From NCBI RefSeq assembly GCF_031181555.1, contig NZ_JAPSKQ010000014.1, positions 1 through 62,245 on the forward strand: a DNA stretch of 62,245 bases. Direction: 5' to 3'. Source of the stretch: Streptomyces sp. (GTDB lineage: Bacteria > Actinomycetota > Actinomycetes > Streptomycetales > Streptomycetaceae). Shown piece after piece: positions 16,853-24,629 of this stretch. Positions within the stretch are counted from its first letter, which is position 1; every line of letters begins with the position of its first letter. Made by a program: the position numbers and the translations under genes. The notes under the pieces were generated by a model. That model had not been told where the DNA came from. It saw only the letters and a program-made list of their open reading frames with translations, and did no database searches.

Positions 16853-18945
16853 AGATCTCCTTCCTGATCAACAACATCTACGGCATCGGAGGGACGAACC
16901 GCACGGTCATCAACCTCGCCGAAGCGCTGGCCGTCCACCACGAGGTGGAGATCGTCTCGGTCTTCCGGCGCGCGAACGCGACGAAGTTCGACATCTCGCC
17001 GCGCGTCACCGTCCGGGCCCTCGTCGACCTGCGTCCCGGGTCCGCCGACCGCGGCGCCGCCGGCAGCACCGAACCCAGCGAAGTGGTGCCGCGCCAGGAG
17101 GAGTTCTACGCGCAGTACAGCCGGTTCACCGACGCCCGCATCATCCGGGAGCTGCAGAGGACGGACGCCGACGTGGTCGTCGGCACACGGCCCAGCCTCA
17201 ACCTCTTCGTGGCCGCCCACACCCGTGACGGCGCTCTGCGCGTGGCCCAGGAACACATGACCCACCTGGCGATCCCGCTCGCGGTACGCGCGGAGATGGC
17301 GCGCGTCTACCCCCGGCTCGACGCCATCACGACGGTCACCGAGGCCGACGCCCGCTCGTTCACGGAGAACACGCCGATTCCCGGCATCCCCGTGGTGGGC
17401 ATCCCCAACAGCGTCCCGCGGCCGTCCGTTCCGCCGTCCGACTGTACGCACAAGGTGGTGGTCAGCGCCGGCCGCATGCACCACGTCAAGCGGTACGACC
17501 TGCTGATCCGGGCCTTCGGCATGCTCGCCGCCGACTTCCCCGACTGGCAGCTGCGCATCTACGGCGACGGCGGCGAGGCCGGGAAGCTGCGCGCGCTGGT
17601 CGCCGAACTCGGCCTGGCGGGCCGGGCCCTGCTCATGGGCGGTTTCTCGCCGATCGAGTCGGAGTGGGCCAAGGGCTCCATCGCGGCCGTGACCTCCAGC
17701 GCGGAGTCCTTCGGCATGACGCTGGTGGAGGCGATGCGCTGCGGTCTGCCCGTGGTCTCGACCGACTGTCCCGTGGGACCCCGGGAGATCCTCAGCGACG
17801 GGGAGGACGGCCTGCTCGTCCCGAACGGGGACGCCGAGGCGATCGCCTGGGGCCTGCGCAGGCTGATGGCCGACGATGCCCTGCGCCGGGCCATGGGCGC
17901 CGCCGCGCTGAGCAACGCGGCCCGGTACGACCCCGCGGCCGTGGCCGCCCGGTACGTCGAACTCTTCGAGGACGCGGCCCGCCGCCGCGCCGCCGCCGTA
18001 CGCGGCTACCGGGCACCCGCCGGTCCCCGGCGGACCGCGGCGCCCCAGGCCAAGGTGCCTCCGGTCTCCCTCGGCTCGGCCGGCGTGGACGTGACGGCGG
18101 ACGACGCCGGCTGGCTGCGGTTCTCCGCCGACGGTCCCGGCGAGGGCCGCCACCGCTGGCAGTTCGTGCTCCGCCACAAGCCCTCCGACGGGCCCGCCCT
18201 GCCCGACCTGCCGCTGCGCACCGTGCGCAAGCCACTCGACAACGGCGGTACGCGCTACACGGCCGCCGTCACCCCCTCCGCCCTCGACCACCTCGGGGAC
18301 GGCCGCTGGCAGGTGACGATGCGCTCGCCGAAGACGGGGGCCGTGCACATGAAGGCGGGCATCCGCGACACCAGGGCGCTCATCGACGCGCGGGAACGAC
18401 TGGTCGCCCGGCCGACGGCGGAACCGCTCGGCTGGAACCTTCCCTACGCGCAGCCCAACGGCCGCCTCATGCTGCGCACCGTGCTCCGCCGGGAACACGC
18501 CGAGTGCACCGGCGTCAAGGTGACCGACGCGGGCATCGCGCTGGAGGGCGTTCTGTGCGGTGATCGGCTGCTCAAGCCCGGTGCCCTGTTCGTGGTCAGC
18601 CGCCGGGGCCAGCACCCGGTGAACTTCGCGGTGCCGGTCGGGCTGATGGGAAACCGGCGCTTCAGGGCCGAGGTCCCGGTGCGGAAGGCGGTCGACCACC
18701 GGCTGGACCGGTGGGAGGACTGGGACTGGTGGCTGCAGCCGGACCCGGCCGACCGGGCGAAGGTCCGCGTCTGCCACCTGCTGGAGGACTTCCCCGACGT
18801 GAAGGGTGCCTTCACCTACCCGTCGGTGCCGCTCGTGGGGGACGAGCCGTCGGAATTCGCCGTGATCCACCCGGCCCGTCCGGTGTGGGTGCGGGCCTAC
18901 TGCTCCGCTTCGGGAGCCATGGCCATGAACGTGGTCGACCGCTAG
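16849..18945 (+). CDS. GT4-type glycosyltransferase with C-terminal beta-domains
   Basis: A 698-residue cytoplasmic glycosyltransferase. Residues 1-390 form a GT-B fold: the N-terminal loop YGIGGTNRTV, then VVVSAGRMHHVKRYDLLI and the nucleotide-sugar motif ESFGMTLVEAM with its E-x7-E pair. About 300 further residues (from around 410) are strand-rich and Trp-containing (WLRFSADGPGEGRHRWQF, WEDWDWWLQPDP), resembling the immunoglobulin-like C-terminal modules seen in teichoic-acid glycosyltransferases such as TarS, but I cannot confirm homology. The GTG start overlaps the Stealth C stop (GTGA) with GAAGGAGG upstream, so it is coupled. It probably adds a sugar to, or extends, the phosphoglycan. 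Confidence 0.85.
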   Translation: MKISFLINNIYGIGGTNRTVINLAEALAVHHEVEIVSVFRRANATKFDISPRVTVRALVDLRPGSADRGAAGSTEPSEVVPRQEEFYAQYSRFTDARIIRELQRTDADVVVGTRPSLNLFVAAHTRDGALRVAQEHMTHLAIPLAVRAEMARVYPRLDAITTVTEADARSFTENTPIPGIPVVGIPNSVPRPSVPPSDCTHKVVVSAGRMHHVKRYDLLIRAFGMLAADFPDWQLRIYGDGGEAGKLRALVAELGLAGRALLMGGFSPIESEWAKGSIAAVTSSAESFGMTLVEAMRCGLPVVSTDCPVGPREILSDGEDGLLVPNGDAEAIAWGLRRLMADDALRRAMGAAALSNAARYDPAAVAARYVELFEDAARRRAAAVRGYRAPAGPRRTAAPQAKVPPVSLGSAGVDVTADDAGWLRFSADGPGEGRHRWQFVLRHKPSDGPALPDLPLRTVRKPLDNGGTRYTAAVTPSALDHLGDGRWQVTMRSPKTGAVHMKAGIRDTRALIDARERLVARPTAEPLGWNLPYAQPNGRLMLRTVLRREHAECTGVKVTDAGIALEGVLCGDRLLKPGALFVVSRRGQHPVNFAVPVGLMGNRRFRAEVPVRKAVDHRLDRWEDWDWWLQPDPADRAKVRVCHLLEDFPDVKGAFTYPSVPLVGDEPSEFAVIHPARPVWVRAYCSASGAMAMNVVDR

Positions 18946-18958
18946 GGATGGAAGAGAC

Positions 18959-20353
18959 ATGAATCGGACGATCTTCGTACTCGGGGACTCCGTCCCTGCT
19001 CCGCGGACGGACGAGGAAGCGCCGATGGCGGGCTGGGGCCAGAAGATCGAGGATCTCCTGGCCGGCCCGGTGGAGGTCGCCAACTACGCCCGAAGCGCCA
19101 TGACCACCCGCAAGTACTTCACCGAGCGGTTCCCGGCGATGCTCAACCGCATGAAGCGCGGGGACGTCGTCCTCATCGGCTTCGGAGGCGTGGATCACAT
19201 GATCCACAACGGCATGCGCTACGTCCCCGTTCCCGAGTACAGGGAACTGCTCCGGCTGTTCGCCACGTACGTGTACCAGGAAGGGGGGACGCCGGTCCTG
19301 GTCACCCCCGCGGCACGGTACGCGTTCTCCGGCAGCGGCGAGGTGCTGAACACACGGGGCGACTACCCCCGGGCCATGCTGGAGGTCGCCTCCGAGCTCG
19401 GTGTGCCGGCCATCGACCTCACCGGCCGGACGATGGACCTGTGGGCCGAGATCGGACCGATGCGGCTGCGCCAGTACTTCTGCTGGGTGGACGCGGGGGA
19501 GCACCCCCTCCACCCCGACGGGAACATCGACTCGTCCCACCTCAGCCACACCGGGGCCTTCGAGGTGGCCCGCATCGTGGTGGCCGGACTGTGCCACCTC
19601 GGAGTGCTGGACAAGAGCGAGGTCGACATGCCGGCGCTCATGGAGCCGCCGGTGATGCCGCCGGTCTCCACCGAGTTCACGATCCAGGCACCGGAGTCGG
19701 CGCTGCACTACGCGCAGCCCGTGGGGGAGCCGCCGGGCATCACGAAGCCGGCCATGGACGGTCTCGCCGGCCCGATGGTGAAGTTCTCCGGCGTCACCGC
19801 GCCGGGGACCGAGTACGTCCTCTTCTTCGAGGGGGGCCAGTACATCGGCGGCGCGGGCGTGGGCGGTTCGGGGCAGTGGACCTGGCGGCGCTCGGTGAAC
19901 TGGACGGCGGGGGAGCACGTCGTCCAGTGCGTCGGGCTGCGCGGTGACGGCTGCTCACCGGTGGTGCAGCACCGGTTCACGGTGATGACCGACGTGCCGG
20001 CCCCCCTGGTGACCTCACCCGCCGAGGGCGCCTTCGCCGGCCCGCGGCCGCGTTTCTCCGGCAAGGTGCAGCGGGGGGTGACCAAGGTCGTGCTCATGGA
20101 GGGGGACCTGCTCATCGGCGCGACCGGGGTGAACGAGAAGGGCGAGTGGGGGTTCACCCATGGGCACGCCTGGCGTCCCGGAACCCACACGATCCGGGCG
20201 ATCGCGCTCTTCGGCGCCACCGAGTCCGCCCCGGCCGTGCGGACGTTCAAGGTCGTCGGAATCCCCGAGAACAGTCCCATCAGGACACACGGGGCCTCCC
20301 GGCACGACTGCGGGGCGGTCTGCGAGCACAGGCCCTTCACGGGCGACCGGTAG
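18959..20353 (+). CDS. SGNH-hydrolase-like protein with Ig-like repeats
   Basis: A 464-residue protein beginning FVLGDSV, the block I serine motif of SGNH/GDSL esterases, only about 10 residues from the start. Block V is recognisable as DSSHLS (Asp and His). Block III deviates: GFGGVDH stands where GxND is usual. After about residue 230 come two related strand-rich modules (KFSGVTAPGTEYVLFFEGGQ and RFSGKVQRGVTKVVLMEGD) like bacterial Ig/carbohydrate-binding repeats. There is no signal peptide, which is unusual for a protein with such modules. SGNH members act as sugar O-acetyltransferases or esterases; a role in acyl decoration of the glycan is inferred. It starts 13 bases after the glycosyltransferase stop. 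Confidence 0.8.
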   Translation: MNRTIFVLGDSVPAPRTDEEAPMAGWGQKIEDLLAGPVEVANYARSAMTTRKYFTERFPAMLNRMKRGDVVLIGFGGVDHMIHNGMRYVPVPEYRELLRLFATYVYQEGGTPVLVTPAARYAFSGSGEVLNTRGDYPRAMLEVASELGVPAIDLTGRTMDLWAEIGPMRLRQYFCWVDAGEHPLHPDGNIDSSHLSHTGAFEVARIVVAGLCHLGVLDKSEVDMPALMEPPVMPPVSTEFTIQAPESALHYAQPVGEPPGITKPAMDGLAGPMVKFSGVTAPGTEYVLFFEGGQYIGGAGVGGSGQWTWRRSVNWTAGEHVVQCVGLRGDGCSPVVQHRFTVMTDVPAPLVTSPAEGAFAGPRPRFSGKVQRGVTKVVLMEGDLLIGATGVNEKGEWGFTHGHAWRPGTHTIRAIALFGATESAPAVRTFKVVGIPENSPIRTHGASRHDCGAVCEHRPFTGDR

Positions 20354-20358
20354 ACGCG

Positions 20359-21228
20359 TTGCGCGGGAACGTCCGGACGTGGCTCACCGCCGGTGCCGCG
20401 GCCCTGGCAGTGATCCTGGGACTCTCCGTCGCCGCACCGGGCGGACAGGGGAGGGCGACGCCGGACCGGCGCACCCTCCGGGTGCTCCACTACAACCTCT
20501 GCGGAGCGGCCGCGGTGTGCCCGTGGAACGCCGGATCGTCCGGGCCGGGCACCTCGGTGGCGCGTCTGGTCCGGGAGGCGGTGCGCCACGACCCCGATGT
20601 CGTCACCCTGAACGAGATCTGCCTGACGCAGTACGCGGCCCTGAAGGAACAACTGGCCCGTGCGGGGCGGCCGATGGACGGAACCTACGCCTCCTCCCAG
20701 AACAACGTCCCGGCCTGCGGGAGCAGCGGTCGTTTCGGCACCGCCGTGCTCAGCCGCGAGGACGTCCCGGACGGAAAGCAGTGGTACCACCCCTTCCGCC
20801 ACACCGGCGGTGAGACCTACACCAACGGCGGCCGCACGGTCACGGTCCGCAGGGGACTGCTGTGCGCCGACACCCGGTTCGCCGGCGGACGTCTCATCGC
20901 CTGCACGGCGCACACCTACGCCAGGGCCCCCGAGCAGTTGCGCGAGATCAGGGACTGGACGGCCGATCCGGCCGCGTTCCCGGTGGACGTTCCCGTCGTC
21001 GTGGCCGGCGACTTCAACCTTCCGCCCGCGGCACCGGCCCTCTCCCACCTCACCGGCGGGTTCGCGGAGGCGGACGAGGCGGACCGGGAGCCCACGGCCG
21101 GCACGCGGAAGATCGACTACGTGTTCGCCGACCGACGGCACTTCGCCGTCGAGGACGGTGACGCCGAGAAGTACGCCGAATCCGACCACGCGCTGCTGAA
21201 GGGACGGTTCACCCTCAGGACGCCCTGA
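20359..21228 (+). CDS. Secreted endonuclease/exonuclease/phosphatase-fold enzyme
   Basis: A 289-residue predicted secreted metal-dependent phosphodiesterase. An N-terminal signal peptide (WLTAGAAALAVILGLSVAA) precedes an EEP domain: LHYNLCG, TLNEIC (metal Glu), VVAGDFNLPP, TRKIDYVF and ESDHALL (catalytic His). Four cysteines are compatible with export and disulfides. No ATG or GTG in frame gives a sensible start; the TTG at 20359, six bases after the previous stop, is chosen, giving translational coupling with the SGNH gene. EEP enzymes cut DNA, phospholipids or phosphodiesters. Being last in a Stealth operon, it may trim or release the phosphodiester glycan, but an exported nuclease is the simpler alternative. 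Confidence 0.8.
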   Translation: MRGNVRTWLTAGAAALAVILGLSVAAPGGQGRATPDRRTLRVLHYNLCGAAAVCPWNAGSSGPGTSVARLVREAVRHDPDVVTLNEICLTQYAALKEQLARAGRPMDGTYASSQNNVPACGSSGRFGTAVLSREDVPDGKQWYHPFRHTGGETYTNGGRTVTVRRGLLCADTRFAGGRLIACTAHTYARAPEQLREIRDWTADPAAFPVDVPVVVAGDFNLPPAAPALSHLTGGFAEADEADREPTAGTRKIDYVFADRRHFAVEDGDAEKYAESDHALLKGRFTLRTP

Positions 21229-21453
21229 CACCCCCTTTCCCGCGGGGTCGGACGGACACCGCAGGGGCGGTGGACGCACGAACCGCGCCGAGCGTTGCAG
21301 AGGTGCGCGCGTGACAAGGCGCACGCGAGCGGACGGGGTTGGAAAAGTGAAAATCCTGTTAGCCTCCCGAGAGTTGTTCGAACGACTCGGGTGATGAGTG
21401 CTGCCCGGAACCGGCCCGGCCGGGCCGCGCAACGGGGGTTGGGGAATGGTGCC
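21229..21453 (+). promoter_or_regulatory. Leader region of the dehydrogenase-synthase pair
   Basis: A 225-base gap. From about 21335 it turns A/T-rich (GGAAAAGTGAAAATCCTG). A near-perfect 16-base dyad, AGTTGTTCGAACGACT (21372-21387, one mismatched pair), lies 67 bases before the GTG start and is flanked by CCCGAG and CTCGGG. It could be an operator or a leader hairpin. An in-frame ATG at 21394 lacks a ribosome site and would add 20 residues before the Rossmann strand, so I do not use it. Confidence 0.45.
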
Positions 21454-22725
21454 GTGAACAAGTCCTCCACGGTGGATCTTGTCGTCGTCGGACTCGGTTA
21501 CGTGGGGTTACCTTTAGCCCGTTCCGCCGCGTCCGCCGGATTACGGGTGGTGGGTCTCGACCGCAGCCGCACCGTCGTGGAGGGGCTGAACAGCGGCCGC
21601 TCCCACGTCGACGACATCACGGACGCCGAGGTCGGCGCGATGCTCGGCCGGGGTTTCCGGGCGTCCGACCGCCCCGAGGTGATCGCCGGCGCCGCCGCGG
21701 TCGTCATCTGCGTGCCCACCCCGCTCACCGAGCACGGCTCCCCGGACCTCGGCGCGGTGCACGCCGCGGTGGCGGACACCGCCACCCACCTCACGCCCGG
21801 CACCCTCGTGGTGCTGGAGTCCACGACCTACCCCGGCACCACCGACGAGGTCGTACGGCCCCGGCTGGAGGCCGGCGGTCTGAAGGTCGGCCGGGACTTC
21901 CACCTGGCGTTCTCGCCCGAGCGCATCGACCCGGGCAACGCCTCCTTCGGACTGGAGAACACGCCGAAGGTCGTCGGCGGCGTCACCGCCGACTGCACCA
22001 AGGCCGCCCGCGCCCTCTACGAACGCTTCGTGACCCGCGTGGTGGAGGCCAAGGGCACCCGCGAGGCCGAGATGGCCAAGCTCCTGGAGAACACCTACCG
22101 GCACGTCAACATCGCGCTCGTCAACGAGATGTCGATGTTCTGCCGTGAGATCGGCGTCGACCTGTGGGACGCGATCCGCTGCGCCTCCACCAAGCCGTTC
22201 GGCTTCGCACCGTTCTACCCCGGCCCCGGCGTCGGCGGGCACTGCATCCCGATCGACCCCAACTACCTCTCGTACAAGGTGCGTTCGCTGGGCATCCCGT
22301 TCCGCTTCGTGGAGCTGGCGCAGGAGATCAACCAGCGCATGCCCGTGCACGTGGTCAACCGTGCGGCCGATCTGCTCAACGACGAGGGCAAGGCCGTGCG
22401 CGGCTCCCGCGTCCTGCTGCTCGGCGTCACCTACAAGCCCGACATCTCCGACCAGCGCGAGAGTCCGGCCCTGGCCGTCGCCGGGAACCTGCGCGCCCGC
22501 GGTGCCGAGCTGGTCTACTTCGACCCCCACGTCGACGACTGGACGGTCGACGGCGTCCCGGTCGAGCGCGCGGACGACTATCTGGCCGCCGCCGGGACCG
22601 CGGACCTGACCATCCTGCTCCAGCCGCACCGGGAGATGGACCTGGGCCTGCTGGCCGACCGGGCCCGCAAGCTCTTCGACACCCGGGGCAGGTCCGCCGA
22701 TCACCCGCGGGTGGTCAAGCTGTGA
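21454..22725 (+). CDS. UDP-N-acetylhexosamine/hexose 6-dehydrogenase (WecC/WbpA-like), three TTA codons
   Basis: A 423-residue NAD-dependent nucleotide-sugar dehydrogenase that oxidises C6 of a UDP-sugar to a uronic acid. The Rossmann motif GLGYVGLPLA begins at residue 13, so the GTG at 21454 is the natural start. FSPERIDPGN, KLLENTYRHVNIALVNE and the catalytic-cysteine motif GVGGHCIPIDP follow. That cysteine motif is typical of UDP-ManNAc/UDP-GlcNAc dehydrogenases; UDP-glucose enzymes usually read GGxCxPKD. Leucines 19, 21 and 30 are TTA codons (21508, 21514 and 21541), which in Streptomyces need the developmentally regulated bldA tRNA. It overlaps the synthase gene by four bases, so the two are co-translated. 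Confidence 0.9.
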   Translation: MNKSSTVDLVVVGLGYVGLPLARSAASAGLRVVGLDRSRTVVEGLNSGRSHVDDITDAEVGAMLGRGFRASDRPEVIAGAAAVVICVPTPLTEHGSPDLGAVHAAVADTATHLTPGTLVVLESTTYPGTTDEVVRPRLEAGGLKVGRDFHLAFSPERIDPGNASFGLENTPKVVGGVTADCTKAARALYERFVTRVVEAKGTREAEMAKLLENTYRHVNIALVNEMSMFCREIGVDLWDAIRCASTKPFGFAPFYPGPGVGGHCIPIDPNYLSYKVRSLGIPFRFVELAQEINQRMPVHVVNRAADLLNDEGKAVRGSRVLLLGVTYKPDISDQRESPALAVAGNLRARGAELVYFDPHVDDWTVDGVPVERADDYLAAAGTADLTILLQPHREMDLGLLADRARKLFDTRGRSADHPRVVKL

Positions 22726-24548
22726 CGACCGAGGACACGTACATACCCGGAGCCGTCGACTCCGGCGGGCGCCGGGGACACCGCAAGCGACGGCAGCTGA
22801 AGGTCTCGTACTTCTTCTTCGTCGCCATCGCCGCGCTCATCGCCACCCGGCTCGACTCCGACTCGCTGCACCTGTACTCGATGGGCGCCATGGGCCTGCT
22901 GGCCCTGAAGATGTTCGGGGCCCTGTTCTACCGCCCCGCCAAGGCGGGGCGGGAGGAACTCGAGTACCTCGAGAAGTGCTGGGTCACCGCGGTCATCCCG
23001 ATCTACAACGAGGACCCGGTGATGTTCGAGCAGGGCATGCGCAGCCTGCTCGCGCAGTCCCGGCTCCCCAACGAGATCCACATCATCGACGACTGCAGCG
23101 CCGATCCGGGCGGCATCCGGGCGGCGAAGAGGCTGCGGACCGAGTTCGAGGCGAAGGGCGTCAAGTACACCGTCAGCGTCCAGCCCGAGAACAAGGGCAA
23201 GCGCGAGGCGCTGGCGCGGGGCTTCGAGGCGGCGCCGTACTCCGACATCTTCCTGTGCGTGGACTCCGACACCGTGCTCTCCCGGGACACGGTCCGTGAG
23301 CTGCTGCTGCCGATGGCCGACGAGAAGATCATGGCCTCCACCGGCATGGTGCTGGCGCTCAACCACGACAGCAACGTCTTCACCCGCCTGCAGGACCTGC
23401 GCTACGGCAACTCCTTCCTCTTCGAGCGGGCCGCCTACTCGCGGCTGAAGTCCGTGCTGTGCTGCTGCGGCGCCCTGTCGGCGTACCGCGGCTCGCTGGT
23501 GCGCAAGTACCTGCCGGACTTCCTCAACCAGCAGTTCCTGGGCAAGCCGGCCGTCTTCGGCGACGACCGCCGCATGACCAACTACTGCCTGATGGAAGGC
23601 CAGGTGGTCTTCCAGGAGACCGCCGTCGGCTACACCGCCGTCCCCGAGAAGCTGCCGCACTTCCTGCGCCAGCAGGTCCGCTGGAACAAGTCGTTCTTCC
23701 GCGAGTCCCTGTGGGCCTTCCGGCACCAGAAGAAGTACCGGCCCGCGTTCTGGCTGACCTGCATGGAACTCGGCCTGTGGCTGGTCTTCGGCTCGGCGAT
23801 GTTCTACTCGATGGTCATCCTGCCGGTCATGGAACCGGCCCGGTTCGTCGACCACATCGGGGACTACGCGCTGTTCATGGTCCTCATGGGCTATCTGCGC
23901 AACGTCCGCTACCTCGACTTCCCGCGCCGCGGCATGGGCTTCGTCAAGCGGTTCGGCATGTTCCTGCTGGCCCCGCTGTACGGCCTGATCCAGCTCTTCC
24001 TGCTGACCCCGCTGCGCTTCTACGCCCTGCTCACCCTGCACAAGGGCAACTGGGGCACCCGCCAGGCCGGTGTCGAGGTGTCCGTGGCCGGCGATCACGA
24101 GGCCGGTGTGACGGAGATCTTCGAGGAAGAGGACCCGTACTCCGACAAGAAGGTCACCGAGACGCTCCAGCTGATGCGCCTCGAGGGCGTCGCCCTGCGC
24201 ACCCGGCCCCGTACGGCCACCATCCCCGGCCGGCCGCAGCCGCTGCCCGGTTACGACGAGCAGCACCACCAGAACGTGCCCCAGCAGCCCGTGAGCTGGG
24301 GAACGCCCGAGCCCGCTCGGACGCCGGCCGGTCACGGCGGGCAGCAGTGGTACGGCGGCGAACAGCAGCAGTGGCAGGACGGCGGTCACGGCGGCCCGTA
24401 CCACCCGCACCCGCAGCACCCGCACCCGCAGCAGCCGTACCCGCCGCAGCCGTACCCGCAGGACCACGGCTACGGCCGTGACGGGCACCAGGGCGGCCAT
24501 GACCGGGGCCCCGGCCGGCCGCAGGGCGGTCAGGACGGCGGCTGGTAG
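22722..24548 (+). CDS. Hyaluronan-synthase-like GT2 processive glycosyltransferase
   Basis: A 608-residue membrane glycosyltransferase. Two N-terminal hydrophobic helices (about 28-75) precede a GT-A domain with VIPIYNED, the nucleotide-sugar motif DSDT (about 180), LCCCGALSAYR, GDDRRMTNY (about 279) and QQVRWNKSFFRE (about 315). Three or more C-terminal membrane helices follow. The order and wording match class I hyaluronan/chitin synthases (HasA, NodC), which polymerise and extrude the chain. The C-terminal 90 or so residues are low-complexity and rich in His, Pro, Gln and Gly (from about 525). The GTG start lies inside the dehydrogenase stop (GTGA), a hasA-hasB-like pairing. The polymer probably contains an amino-uronic acid; true hyaluronan is not shown. 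Confidence 0.88.
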   Translation: MTTEDTYIPGAVDSGGRRGHRKRRQLKVSYFFFVAIAALIATRLDSDSLHLYSMGAMGLLALKMFGALFYRPAKAGREELEYLEKCWVTAVIPIYNEDPVMFEQGMRSLLAQSRLPNEIHIIDDCSADPGGIRAAKRLRTEFEAKGVKYTVSVQPENKGKREALARGFEAAPYSDIFLCVDSDTVLSRDTVRELLLPMADEKIMASTGMVLALNHDSNVFTRLQDLRYGNSFLFERAAYSRLKSVLCCCGALSAYRGSLVRKYLPDFLNQQFLGKPAVFGDDRRMTNYCLMEGQVVFQETAVGYTAVPEKLPHFLRQQVRWNKSFFRESLWAFRHQKKYRPAFWLTCMELGLWLVFGSAMFYSMVILPVMEPARFVDHIGDYALFMVLMGYLRNVRYLDFPRRGMGFVKRFGMFLLAPLYGLIQLFLLTPLRFYALLTLHKGNWGTRQAGVEVSVAGDHEAGVTEIFEEEDPYSDKKVTETLQLMRLEGVALRTRPRTATIPGRPQPLPGYDEQHHQNVPQQPVSWGTPEPARTPAGHGGQQWYGGEQQQWQDGGHGGPYHPHPQHPHPQQPYPPQPYPQDHGYGRDGHQGGHDRGPGRPQGGQDGGW

Positions 24549-24581
24549 GCGCGGCGGCGCGTACGGAGAGGGCGCGTGAGG

Positions 24582-24617
24582 GGGGAAGGGGGCGGTCCTG
24601 CGGCCGCCCCCTTCCCC
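24582..24617. terminator. Bidirectional stem-loop after the synthase gene
   Basis: A perfect 14-bp stem (24582-24595 with 24604-24617) has an 8-base loop in which two more pairs can form. It lies between convergent genes and probably terminates both transcripts. Confidence 0.85.
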
Positions 24618-24629
24618 GTTCCCGCGGGC

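Noticed and set aside
21454..24548. Naming the product hyaluronan
   Set aside because: The synthase motifs fit, but the dehydrogenase cysteine motif is of the UDP-N-acetylhexosamine type, so UDP-glucuronate supply is doubtful.
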